Source: Leptospira ryugenii
GTDB taxonomy: Bacteria; Spirochaetota; Leptospiria; Leptospirales; Leptospiraceae
DNA: 64,000 bases
Direction: 5' to 3'
NCBI RefSeq assembly: GCF_003114855.1
Contig: NZ_BFBB01000003.1
Coordinates: 375,077-439,076, forward strand
Under the pieces are notes generated by a model. That model searched no databases and was not told the DNA's origin. It saw only the letters and a program-made list of their open reading frames with translations. This document shows, in pieces, positions 10,135 through 21,035 of this stretch. Positions within the stretch are counted from its first letter, which is position 1, and each line of letters begins with the position of its first letter. Position numbers and translations under genes: made by a program.

Positions 10135-10710
10135 TCAACTGTTGCCGATTAACTTTTTGATTTGGTCTCGGATCTTTGCAGCGGTTTCGTAATCCTCTGT
10201 TTTTAGAGCGTTTTCTAAAGTCTCTTCCAAAATCTGTAAATTTGACTTGGGGAGGGCTTGGATTTTTTTTTCTGGTGCTACACTTTCGGCTTGGATTTCG
10301 TCTTCTTTCATAACGATTCCTGCCTCATCTAACACTGATTTCGCTAAAAAAATAGGAGCATTTGCTCGCAGTGCAAGGGCTATGGAATCGGAAGGCCTAG
10401 CATCTAGTATAAAAATTTCCTCGTCTCTACGCAATTGGATCTTTGCATAGAAGGTGCTATCTATGATCTCTTCAATAGTGATCTTTAAAACTGTCGCTCC
10501 CATTGCAGTCAACATATACAACATTAAATCATGGGTCATAGGACGAGGTGGCTTTGTGCCGTCTAGGACTGTCGTAATGGAATGGGTCTCTAGTGGTCCG
10601 ATGAAGATGGGAACCACCCGGTTGTCGTCTGATTCTTTTGGTTTGAGAAAGACTGCAAATCCAACATTGGTGAGGCTAATGTCTGAGATTTTTACTTCGA
10701 AAAATTCCAT
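10135..10710 (-). CDS. Bifunctional nuclease (BFN/DUF151) domain protein with C-terminal UVR motif
   Basis: Residues about 1-130 are a BFN/DUF151 domain (core VVPIFIGPLETHSI, DARPSDSIALALR), a family assigned RNase and DNase activity in plants and conserved in bacteria. Residues about 150-188 form a UVR (UvrB/UvrC-type) helical hairpin, LEETLENALKTEDYETAAKIRDQIKKL, a protein-interaction module. The combination is common in spirochaetes and other phyla. ATG 10710 has GAGGA five to six bases upstream; the longer frame to 10728 lacks such a site. The tRNA-Met gene lies 25 bases upstream on the same strand. Confidence 0.88.
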   Translation of the reverse strand: MEFFEVKISDISLTNVGFAVFLKPKESDDNRVVPIFIGPLETHSITTVLDGTKPPRPMTHDLMLYMLTAMGATVLKITIEEIIDSTFYAKIQLRRDEEIFILDARPSDSIALALRANAPIFLAKSVLDEAGIVMKEDEIQAESVAPEKKIQALPKSNLQILEETLENALKTEDYETAAKIRDQIKKLIGNS

Positions 10711-10735
10711 GGTGGTCCTCACGAACAAAATAATT

Positions 10736-10809
10736 TGGGCCCAGAAGGTCTCGAACCTTCGACCCGCAGATTATGAGTCTGCTGCTCTAACCAACTGAGC
10801 TATAGGCCC
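10736..10809 (-). tRNA. tRNA-Met (CAT anticodon)
   Basis: A complete 74-base cloverleaf on the minus strand: acceptor GGGCCTA/TGGGCCC with discriminator A, D-loop AGCTCAGTTGGTTAGAGC, anticodon loop CTCATAA, T-arm GAAGG-TTCGAGA-CCTTC. CCA is not encoded. The CAT anticodon fits elongator Met; a lysidine-modified tRNA-Ile2 cannot be excluded. An initiator is unlikely because the first base pair is G-C. Confidence 0.93.
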
Positions 10810-10872
10810 TACCCTTTCCAATCTCCAGAAGAAAAAGAGAGAGACAAGCAGAAAACCATGCTTTGTTCCACA

Positions 10873-11352
10873 TCAAGGAAGAAAGCTTCCAGTTTCAAAG
10901 TAGGATTGGAGATCAGCCCTATCCTTTCTGATAAAGATCCAAAACCAATAGAATTTGCTTCCAATGGGTCCTAGGCAAAGCTCAGCACGCAATAGATTCT
11001 GGTTTCGCACTTGTTCACCACTGTAACAAAGAAAGGAACTCTCTTTGAAAGTACGCTCCACTCGTTTCACCTGTTTTCCTTGCCAAAACACTTCTTTCTC
11101 CCATTCTCCCAAAGAATCAGGAATTTGGGACAGGGGGAGTTCACGGATGCTCATAAAAAAAGGCTCCCGTCTTGCGGGGAAGATCTGAAGAATTTTCTCT
11201 CGAGAGAGATTTTGTTCTTTAACCACGACATCCTCAGGAAATACAAGAGAGAGGCCTTGCCAAACAAAGACTTGGTCTTTTAGCACCAGATCAGAACTCC
11301 AGACTGAGGTCGAAAAGAACAAATGCAAAGCCCAGAAGATAGACTTCCTCAT
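10873..11352 (-). CDS. Hypothetical secreted protein
   Basis: 159 residues with an N-terminal signal peptide (MRKSIFWALHLFFSTSVWSS). The rest is a small mixed alpha/beta protein with no motif I recognise. Two Cys residues (SFLCYSG, AELCLG) could form a periplasmic disulfide. The frame continues to 11409, but ATG 11352 gives the proper signal peptide. Its start codon shares the same CATG with the first possible start of the divergent hemW. Downstream, 63 bases separate it from tRNA-Met. Confidence 0.6.
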   Translation of the reverse strand: MRKSIFWALHLFFSTSVWSSDLVLKDQVFVWQGLSLVFPEDVVVKEQNLSREKILQIFPARREPFFMSIRELPLSQIPDSLGEWEKEVFWQGKQVKRVERTFKESSFLCYSGEQVRNQNLLRAELCLGPIGSKFYWFWIFIRKDRADLQSYFETGSFLP

Positions 11353-12538
11353 GACCTTATCCAACATGACAGCAATTCCATTAAGAGCAAATAAAGGCAA
11401 ACTAGGCATTTACGTCCACTTTCCTTTTTGTTACCAAAAATGTGATTATTGTGATTTTTATTCGGAAGGAATAGGAAAAGAAAATTCTCCTCTCGAAAAA
11501 CAACTGTTTAACGCCTATAAGCTTGAATTTTTAGAAAGAAAAAAATTAGGAAAAGAGTGCACATCATTTGAAGTAGACAGTATTTTTTTCGGAGGTGGAA
11601 CTCCTAGCAAAGCGGAACCATCTCTTTGGAGGGACCTTTTACAGTTCTTACAAAATGAACTCAATATTTCTAAAGGCGTGGAGATTACATTAGAAGCAAA
11701 TCCAGAAGACCTGAGCTTAGAGGCCATGGGAGAATGGCAGGCTGCTGGGATCAATCGATTGAACATTGGAGTCCAAACGAGAGCAAAAGCTGGGCTTACC
11801 TATTTAGGTCGGTATGTAGATGAAAAAAAGTATCAAGCATTGGATTCTCTCTGTAAGAATTCACCTATCCCAAGATTGGGAGTTGATCTCATGTATGGCA
11901 TACCAGGCCAATCCTTCCAAGATTTTTTAGAGGATTTGGATTCCTTCCTTTCCTTGCCACTGGCACATTTTAGTATGTATTCGCTGACTGTCGAGAAAGG
12001 AACAGCTTACTCTCGTCAGGTGAATGAAAAAAGGAAAGAATCTCCAAATGAAGAATTGCAATACCAAGTTCTAGAATACCTTCCAGAGAGAATGAAAACA
12101 GAAGGATTTGAGTGGTATGAAGTATCCAATTATGCAAGGAATGGCGCCTTTTCGCGACACAATTTGCGGTATTGGATGTATGAGCCGTATTTAGGCCTCG
12201 GCCCCGGTGCCCACGGTTTTATAGATCAAAATCGTTATGGTAACCCCAGAAATACAGGAAAGTATCTCAAGGACCCAATGTCTGCGAAGTCTGAACCGGC
12301 AAGTCCCGCGATAGAATTAGCTCTGACACTTTTTCGTATATTCCTTCCCATGGACCTATTGAGTTTCACCAGTATGCATCTCAATGAGAGAGAGCAAGAA
12401 TCCTATCTTCGGACCATCTTGGACTGGCAGTCTAAGGGCCTATGTCTTTGGAATGGGAGGATTTTCCATTGGAAGGAGTCCGCCATATTCAAGTTAGATG
12501 ATTTAATTCTCCAGCTTTGCACTACCTTAGAGAATTGA
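11351..12538 (+). CDS. hemW: Radical SAM protein HemW (coproporphyrinogen III oxidase-like)
   Basis: Contains the radical-SAM CxxxCxxC motif within YVHFPFCYQKCDYCDFYS, followed by FFGGGTPS, the SAM-binding ITLEANPEDL and INRLNIGVQT, and the HemW C-terminal region. HemW proteins lack the fourth Cys spacing of HemN and act as haem chaperones, so the name HemW is preferred over oxygen-independent coproporphyrinogen oxidase. 395 residues is normal. ATG 11351 and ATG 11366 are both possible starts, neither with a clear ribosome-binding site. Divergent from the secreted protein, with no spacer between the two starts. Confidence 0.9.
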   Translation: MTLSNMTAIPLRANKGKLGIYVHFPFCYQKCDYCDFYSEGIGKENSPLEKQLFNAYKLEFLERKKLGKECTSFEVDSIFFGGGTPSKAEPSLWRDLLQFLQNELNISKGVEITLEANPEDLSLEAMGEWQAAGINRLNIGVQTRAKAGLTYLGRYVDEKKYQALDSLCKNSPIPRLGVDLMYGIPGQSFQDFLEDLDSFLSLPLAHFSMYSLTVEKGTAYSRQVNEKRKESPNEELQYQVLEYLPERMKTEGFEWYEVSNYARNGAFSRHNLRYWMYEPYLGLGPGAHGFIDQNRYGNPRNTGKYLKDPMSAKSEPASPAIELALTLFRIFLPMDLLSFTSMHLNEREQESYLRTILDWQSKGLCLWNGRIFHWKESAIFKLDDLILQLCTTLEN

Positions 12539-12609
12539 CTTACATTTGCTTTTTTCTTAGGAAAAAGATTTGCTCGCCTGACCCATCCGAAAAATACTGT
12601 CTGTATCCA

Positions 12610-12683
<74 letters not shown>

Positions 12684-12704
12684 TTCAGGGATACCGTTTA
12701 TAAC

Positions 12705-12777
<73 letters not shown>

Positions 12778-12779
12778 AT

Positions 12780-13871
12780 TCAATCCACCTCTCCAAATGA
12801 TCTGTAAACGTTTGCTTCCACATCCCATAGATGGCAATGCAATATTTGGTGCAGGTAAAAACGCAAACTCACCCTCCCTTCTTTCAAATCCTTAGAATAC
12901 TCCGACTGTTTCAAAGCATCCCAAGCCGCAGGTAAGTGATAAGAAGGGATGGCTGTGGAAAGATGGTGCGGTGTATGGATATCAATATGAAAGTGCAAAA
13001 AGGAAAGCCACTTGGGATGGACCACATTGTATGTAGAAACGATCTGGCCTAGATAGGGATTCCAGGCTTCTGGTTCATAGATATCGATATCAGTAGTGGT
13101 ATGGTGCAGATAGGTATAATAACTCATCCAAAATTGGAATCCTAGAGCCGGGATCAGGACGATATGCACTAGGATGCGAATGTCGCCGGTTAAGAAAAAC
13201 AAAAAGGCCGAGTACAAAAATAGCCCGATGCCCAAGAACACATATGAGAAGTAAACAGATGTTCGATGCTCCTTCGTGAATTTTGAGGGGAAGGCATGGA
13301 AAACTATATTATGCAAGAATGATCCTAATGGTGGAAAGTAGCGAGTCGCTTTGTAAAGAAAAGCTCGGACAGGAGATGATTTTTTCAGCAAACGATATTC
13401 CTCTACCGTAAAGGGCAGCCAAGCATTGTCGAAATAGACATTTGTTCCGTTGGGTTTTCGTTCATTTGTGTGGGCATGGTGGGAATTATGGCTAAATTTC
13501 CAGGCGTAGAAGGGATAAAGAGAAAATAGAAAGCAAAATTGCCCAATCCAGTGGTTGAGTGTTTGTTGCCGGAGAAAAGAGCCATGGGCACAATCATGTC
13601 CAATGACGAAGAGGGAAGTGATCGTAAAACTCAAACAAACCCATACCAGAGGATACAGATAGGGAATGCCAAAAGAAAAGCTAACGAGACCAAAGAGTAC
13701 GGCGGCAGCATGCAAGAAGACAGCCAGTGCTAGCCGAGAAAAGGCCTTCCCCGGATTGGGTAAAAAGAGGTCCTTAGGGATGATACTTCGGATGCCGGAA
13801 AGTGTCCTTGGTTTCAGGTTCTCTCCCCGTTTCAGTTTTGGCCGTGCCAGAGTGGCAGTAGATGTAGGCAT
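12780..13871 (-). CDS. Membrane fatty-acid desaturase
   Basis: A 363-residue integral membrane di-iron desaturase with all three histidine boxes: HDCAH (92-96), HNSHH (128-132) and HTPHH (299-303). Several long hydrophobic segments lie between them. This pattern matches the acyl-lipid delta-12/omega-3-like family (FA_desaturase). It would adjust membrane fluidity by introducing double bases into acyl chains, using O2 and ferredoxin or cytochrome b5-type electrons. ATG 13871 has AAGGA six bases upstream. The long hydrophilic N terminus is usual for this branch. Its 3' end abuts the convergent tRNA-Ala. Confidence 0.92.
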   Translation of the reverse strand: MPTSTATLARPKLKRGENLKPRTLSGIRSIIPKDLFLPNPGKAFSRLALAVFLHAAAVLFGLVSFSFGIPYLYPLVWVCLSFTITSLFVIGHDCAHGSFLRQQTLNHWIGQFCFLFSLYPFYAWKFSHNSHHAHTNERKPNGTNVYFDNAWLPFTVEEYRLLKKSSPVRAFLYKATRYFPPLGSFLHNIVFHAFPSKFTKEHRTSVYFSYVFLGIGLFLYSAFLFFLTGDIRILVHIVLIPALGFQFWMSYYTYLHHTTTDIDIYEPEAWNPYLGQIVSTYNVVHPKWLSFLHFHIDIHTPHHLSTAIPSYHLPAAWDALKQSEYSKDLKEGRVSLRFYLHQILHCHLWDVEANVYRSFGEVD

Positions 13872-14052
13872 TTAAGATCCTTAATTGGCTTTCATAACGA
13901 ACAGCGCTAATTATTGTCCTTAGCAGACTAATTTGGAGCGGATTCCTGTCAAGAGCCTCTTGGGAGAGGCACGATCTCTTCCCCTACTAGAACCTCGCCT
14001 TACAAAAAATTTCTTGCATTGATGGGAAAAAAATGGGAAACCAGACCCTACC

Positions 14053-14484
14053 ATGTCAGTCCAAGAAATCTTAAAAGACAAAGCCAGTTCCATTCTCTCC
14101 ATCGATGAAAGTCACACGGTGCTGCAAGCCGCAAAGATGATGGCGGAGGCAAAAATCGGTTCTGTGATTGTGACCTTTGAGGGAAAATTGGCTGGTATCT
14201 TCACGGAGCGAGACTTGATGAGGATTGTGGCCCAGCAATATGAAGCCATTCCAAGTTTAAAGCTAAAGGAAGTCATGACGACTCAGCTGACAGTCGCCGG
14301 TCCCAATGATGAAATCGACGACATCCTCAATACAATGATCTCGAAGAGATTCCGACACATGCCGGTTCTCGATGGCGAAAAAATTGTCGGTTTGATTTCC
14401 ATCGGCGACATTGTGAAGACAAAATTGACGAGAACCCAAAAAGAGATGCATATTCTCCGCGAGTACATGTACGGACCGCATTAA
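14053..14484 (+). CDS. CBS-domain pair protein
   Basis: 143 residues comprising two CBS motifs, about 8-62 and 74-130, with the typical GSVIVT...GIFTERDLMR and GDIVKTKL ends. Such stand-alone Bateman modules bind adenine nucleotides (AMP, ATP, SAM) and regulate partner proteins; the partner is not evident here. The region upstream (13872-14052) separates it from the divergent desaturase and contains only a small GCCTCT/AGAGGC stem. Confidence 0.87.
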   Translation: MSVQEILKDKASSILSIDESHTVLQAAKMMAEAKIGSVIVTFEGKLAGIFTERDLMRIVAQQYEAIPSLKLKEVMTTQLTVAGPNDEIDDILNTMISKRFRHMPVLDGEKIVGLISIGDIVKTKLTRTQKEMHILREYMYGPH

Positions 14485-14536
14485 ATATTTATTTCCACTC
14501 AGTCAATTTCTTTCTACGAAAAACCGATGTACCACA

Positions 14537-14559
14537 TATGGATGAACGCATCATCCATA
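14537..14559. other. Perfect 9-bp inverted repeat after the CBS gene
   Basis: TATGGATGA (14537-14545) and TCATCCATA (14551-14559) form a perfect stem with a 5-base loop. No T-run follows on either strand, so it may be a transcript-stabilising hairpin or protein site rather than a terminator. Confidence 0.55.
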
Positions 14560-14601
14560 AATGAAGGGTGCTAAAATTCAGCCTTCCATTTAGCCTACTT
14601 T

Positions 14602-14640
14602 GCCTGCGGTCTTGAACAGTCGAGATCGCAGGCGATTTTA
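14602..14640 (+). terminator. Probable terminator of the CBS gene
   Basis: A 13-bp stem with two G-T wobbles: GCCTGCGGTCTTG (14602-14614) with CGAGATCGCAGGC (14621-14633), 6-base loop, then GATTTTA. It sits between the convergent CBS and exonuclease genes. The T-run is short, so efficiency may be modest. Confidence 0.6.
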
Positions 14641-14644
14641 GGGC

Positions 14645-15451
14645 CTACCATTCTTCCGGTTCTATATATAGGTTGGTGAATTCTTCCACCTTGCGCCGAT
14701 AAACTTCTTCTAAAATATATTTCAAATTGATGGTGTCTTCTTGGTTGTAGGCAACCAACAGTTGTAAACTGGATAGATTGTCATTTTCTTGGTAGTCCTT
14801 CCAAAGGATGGGTGCTACTTTTCCGTCAATCTTTGCAATTTCCTCTGCGCGTACGAGTCCCAAAATCTCTTCCGATTTCTTAAGGCCTCCTTTTATACCC
14901 ATATCGTGTAAGACATTCATCAAATCTAAGTGAACATTTGGTATTTTCTGGTGGAACTCTTTCTCAAGGAAAGGGACATCAAATCTCTTTCCATTGTAAG
15001 AAACAAGAATTGTATCTGATTGGATGCCATCAAGGAGGTATTCCAAATTTTTGCCCCTTTGGTAGGTTTTCATTTCACCAGCTTGGTACAAAGAAACAAC
15101 TGTTACATGAGAGTTAAATTCTATACCAGTGGTCTCAATATCTAAAAAACAAAACTTTTCTGGAGATATTTCCCAAACCTTCCAAAGATCTCTATAGGGA
15201 AGATTTTGGGAAAAAAATTGCGCGTCCTTTTTTTGGTATGCTTTTTTCCAAATAGGGATCGCTTGTTTGATCTCCTGTAAATCTGGGAAAGCCCACTTCC
15301 ACCAAGCATGATCTTGGTTAGGTGTAAAATGCAAAAAATCATCCCAATCAGCGATTCCATATTCCCAAATCTTTTTTTCCAATTCGGGACCAATGCCAGG
15401 GAATAAGGCAAAAGAAGTTTTTAAGAGAGATAGATTGAACTTTGGATCCAC
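14645..15451 (-). CDS. RNase H-like (DEDD) exonuclease, YprB type
   Basis: A helix-hairpin-helix-like FPGIGPELE (17-25) precedes a DEDD nuclease domain. DIETTG (104-109) supplies the first acidic pair, YNGKRFDVPFL (152-162) the second Asp, and YNQEDT (235-240) the third, as in exo motifs I-III. It matches the YprB/ribonuclease-H-like family; target (RNA or DNA) is unknown. It begins with GTG at 15451, well supported by AAGGAG seven bases upstream, so its first 31 bases overlap the aminotransferase gene out of frame. This suggests translational coupling. Confidence 0.82.
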   Translation of the reverse strand: MDPKFNLSLLKTSFALFPGIGPELEKKIWEYGIADWDDFLHFTPNQDHAWWKWAFPDLQEIKQAIPIWKKAYQKKDAQFFSQNLPYRDLWKVWEISPEKFCFLDIETTGIEFNSHVTVVSLYQAGEMKTYQRGKNLEYLLDGIQSDTILVSYNGKRFDVPFLEKEFHQKIPNVHLDLMNVLHDMGIKGGLKKSEEILGLVRAEEIAKIDGKVAPILWKDYQENDNLSSLQLLVAYNQEDTINLKYILEEVYRRKVEEFTNLYIEPEEW

Positions 15452-16515
15452 TGATCGACTCCTTTTTGGAATAAGCTTTGCCTCTCTCCAAAGCCCAATC
15501 GGATAAAACCTTCTCTTTCAAAATTCTTTCCAGGCAATACAAAAACTCCCGTTCGTTTCCAGAGTAAATCCGCATACTCTTCAGAAAGAATGCCGGGTTT
15601 GAGTCTAAGCCAAGTTACTAAACCACCTTGCAGATCCGAATACGAGTCAATCCCTGGTAGCTCCCTCCAATGTTTTTCCAAATAGGTTACATTTCCAAAG
15701 ACCTCACTACGAATCTTTGGCAAAAATGCATCTCTTCGTTCTAAAAGCCCAAGAGCTATCCTTTCGGCGATGGGGGAAACGGTATGGGTGAGGTAGTCTT
15801 TGAAGGAACGAGCGCGTTTTACAAAGGACTCATCAGCAACAAGCCAGCCAATCCTTAGGCCAGTCACTCCAAAACACTTGGTAAAAGATCCGGTTCCAAA
15901 AAACCGATCGTTTATGGAAACTCCGGTCCAACCATCTGGGTCATACCGATCGAGAAAACGATAGTGCTCATCAAATAACACAGGTTTATTTTTCGTTTTC
16001 AATTGTTGGACTAACTTTGGACGATCTGCCTTCGCAAATTCGAACCCTGTCGGGTTGTGCGGGTGGTTGATCACATACAGGTCAGCCTGAATGGTTTCCC
16101 AGTCTTCTGACTGGATCCCTTCAGGTGAAGTTGAGATCGGTAAAAGCCTTGCTCCCAACATCTTTGGAATTTCGTAGAGTGCTTGGAAGGCAGGGTGGTA
16201 GTAGGCAACAGCATCCCCTTTCTGGATGAGGAGATGGAAAGCCAAATAGAGAGCTTCACTCGTCCCCGTAGTCACCAGGACATTCTCGGGAGCGGTGCCA
16301 GGGTAGAGTTTTGCGATTTCCTTTCTGAGTTCCCAAGACCCTTGGTTGGGGGAATCATACATTGGAATCTGCATCCATTCTTCTTGGGAAATCCCAGCCA
16401 TGGAAAGAACCTCGCCCAAAGAAAAGGCATGGTAACCACTTTCACCTAAATTGGCAGTGGATCGATTTCGGTATGTCTCCAATCGGTCTTCTATGAAAAA
16501 TTCTCTCGGTTCCAA
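15421..16515 (-). CDS. PLP-dependent aminotransferase, class I/II
   Basis: Fold type I aminotransferase with PLP Lys213 in GSFTKCFGVTGLRIGW, NHPHNPTG (150-157) carrying the PLP-contacting Asn, LFDEHYRF with Asp182, and Arg221 next to the active site. The PLP phosphate region is TTGTSEA. Substrate is not evident; it resembles the aminotransferases named after capreomycidine synthase or aspartate transferase. At 364 residues it is slightly short. No ATG is available near the start; TTG 16515 with an upstream GGAAA is the best start. Overlaps the downstream exonuclease gene. Confidence 0.85.
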   Translation of the reverse strand: MEPREFFIEDRLETYRNRSTANLGESGYHAFSLGEVLSMAGISQEEWMQIPMYDSPNQGSWELRKEIAKLYPGTAPENVLVTTGTSEALYLAFHLLIQKGDAVAYYHPAFQALYEIPKMLGARLLPISTSPEGIQSEDWETIQADLYVINHPHNPTGFEFAKADRPKLVQQLKTKNKPVLFDEHYRFLDRYDPDGWTGVSINDRFFGTGSFTKCFGVTGLRIGWLVADESFVKRARSFKDYLTHTVSPIAERIALGLLERRDAFLPKIRSEVFGNVTYLEKHWRELPGIDSYSDLQGGLVTWLRLKPGILSEEYADLLWKRTGVFVLPGKNFEREGFIRLGFGERQSLFQKGVDQWIQSSIYLS

Positions 16516-16561
16516 TTTTTAATTTCCAGATACAAACATTCTACAAGATAGTAAGGAAGCT

Positions 16562-18318
16562 ATGTTGAAACCAGAAGATTACATTCTCGCTTGGACGAAA
16601 TCTCCTTTTTCCAAAGAAATCCAGGAAGAAGCAAAAACTGCCCTCGAAGCGTTTCGGAAGGGTGAGACAGGTCGATTGACGGATGCATATTCCCTTCCTC
16701 TAGAATTTGGAACTGGCGGGATCAGGGGAAAGCTCGGGAATGGGATTGGGCTTTTAAATGAATACACAGTTGGTCGAGCCGCCTTGGGTTTTGTTCGCCA
16801 CCTTATCAAAAAAAACAAAAAAGCAAAACTTGTCATCGCCTATGACTCAAGAAGGCGTTCCCAAGAATTTGCAGAGATAACAGCTGGTATCGCCGCAAAA
16901 CACGGTTTACTCGTAAAAATCTTTCCCAAAGTGACACCAACCCCGCTCCTTTCGTATGCGGTACGATACTTTAAGGCAGATGGTGGTGTCGTCATCACAG
17001 CATCTCATAACCCTCCAGAATACAATGGTTTTAAGGCATATTTAAGCGATGGAGGTCAGCTTGTACCTCCCGACGACAAACAAATCATTTCCAATATTGA
17101 AAGCATTTTAGATTGGAATGAAATACCTTTCCTAAAAAAAGCAGATCCGATCTATAAAAAACAAGTTAGCTTTGTAGGGAAAGAGTGTTTTGAATCCTAT
17201 TTAAAAGACTTAAAAAAAGCGAAACTTAACTCCAAAGCAAAACCATCAGACAGAAAAAATCTGAAAATTGTCTACTCCCCCTTACACGGAACAGGTGGAG
17301 AATCAATGAAAGCAATGCTAAACAAGTTTGGATACAATTCTGTATTTTTGGTTCCTGAACAATCAAAACCTAATGGTGAATTCCCCACTGTTAAGTATCC
17401 CAATCCAGAGGAGAAAGAGGCACTTGTTCTTTCAGAAAGTTTTGCAAAGAAAAAAAAGGCATCCATATTCATAGCAACGGATCCAGATGCAGATCGTTTG
17501 GGTGTAGGAATTCGAAAATCCGATGGTGAGTATGAATATTTAAATGGTAACCAGATCGGCTCCATAATGGCTGCTTACCTTTGTGAAAAAGTCTCGAACC
17601 TGAAGTCCAAAAATAGACACTTCCTTGTGAAAACTATAGTTACTACAGATTTGCAAGAGTCCATAGCCAAAAAGAACAAAGTGTACATTAAAAATGTACT
17701 TACTGGTTTTAAATACATTGCTGAAGAGATGAAAGCCATTGACAAAAAGAAAACGGACAAATTTCTATTTGGTGGCGAGGAGTCTTATGGCTATCTTCCT
17801 GTTCCGTTTGTAAGAGATAAGGACTCTCTTTCCAGTGCCCTTCTCTTCTTAGAAATCCTTGCAGAAAAAAACGACTTACTTAACTATCTGAATGAGATTT
17901 ACCTGAAGTACGGCTTGTATAGAGAAAGCTTATATTCTCTTACCCTGGAAGGTAGTTCAGGTCAGGCAAAGATAAAAGCATCCATTGAATCCCTACGAAA
18001 AAAGGATCTCCTCGGTTTATCCATTGGCAAACGTAAAGTAGAGTCTGTTTTAGATTTTGGAGAACAAATAGCCAAGGGCAAAGGAAAATCCTCTGCCTTT
18101 CAAAAAATGCCAAAGTCAAACGTCATTCAATTGGAGCTAAGTGGAAATGCAAAATTAACCATTCGACCTTCAGGAACCGAGCCAAAGGTAAAGATATACT
18201 CCTCTTTTCGGTCAATGGTTCATCCCAAAACACAAACAGAGATTCCAAGCCTTTGGGAAACTCTAGCTCTCGAAATAAAAGAGGCAGAATCTGAATTTCT
18301 TCAACTAGCAGGCCTAAA

Positions 18319-18322
<4 letters not shown>
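16562..18322 (+). CDS. pgm: Phosphoglucomutase/phosphomannomutase
   Basis: Alpha-D-phosphohexomutase family. The phosphoserine loop TASHNP puts the catalytic Ser at 148, metal-binding DPDADR follows, then the sugar-binding GGEESYG and the phosphate-binding [12 protein letters not shown]. 586 residues is typical of the PGM2-like branch that also includes phosphopentomutases, so glucose-1-P/glucose-6-P interconversion is likely but not certain. ATG 16562 has AAGGA close upstream. Its stop overlaps the start of argD (ATGA), making it the first gene of a four-gene coupled operon. Confidence 0.94.
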
Positions 18323-20609
<2,287 letters not shown>

Positions 20610-20624
20610 TTTAGGAGAGAGAAC

Positions 20625-21035
20625 ATGCAAGCAGGAATGTCTCCAACAGGAAGACCGTATAACATCATCATAGCTGAAAATTCAAAATTTCAAGCAAAAC
20701 AGTTACAGCAAATACTCGAATCAGAAGGATTTAAGATTTTAGGAGTCGCTGAGACAGGAAAGGAACTCATTAAATTGTACAAAGAGTTCAAACAACAGGT
20801 GGATTTGATCACCATGGAAATATTTCTACCTGAAGTAGATGGTTATGCTGCTTTTTGGGAAATTAAAGAAATGGGTATCCTGCCACGTATCATGTTCATC
20901 TCTGAAGAAAATACACCTACGGTGGTCAAGTCACTAGTAGAAAACGGAGCGATGGACTATATGATCAAACCAATCAAAAGGGAAAAAGTCTTGGAAAAAA
21001 TCAAAGAAGTGATTATCAAGATCCCCAAAATATAA
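20625..21035 (+). CDS. Stand-alone receiver-like protein with Glu at the phospho-acceptor position
   Basis: 136 residues with a CheY-like receiver fold. The usual D-x-x-M/L-P block reads E65-I-F-L-P, so the phospho-acceptor Asp is replaced by Glu. The N-terminal acidic pair is E18-N19 instead of DD. The switch Ser (S93) and the conserved Lys115 in IKPIK are kept. Such Asp-to-Glu receivers may be permanently active-like or respond to a non-phosphate signal. A strong AGGAG lies before ATG 20625. It is the fourth gene of the pgm-argD-leuB unit, an odd place for a signalling protein. Its 3' end overlaps convergent pgeF by 20 bases. Confidence 0.85.
   Translation: MQAGMSPTGRPYNIIIAENSKFQAKQLQQILESEGFKILGVAETGKELIKLYKEFKQQVDLITMEIFLPEVDGYAAFWEIKEMGILPRIMFISEENTPTVVKSLVENGAMDYMIKPIKREKVLEKIKEVIIKIPKI

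Noticed and set aside
13955..13970. GCCTCT/AGAGGC hairpin upstream of the CBS gene
   Set aside because: Six pairs with a 4-base loop, no T-run and no clear position relative to a promoter; could be chance.
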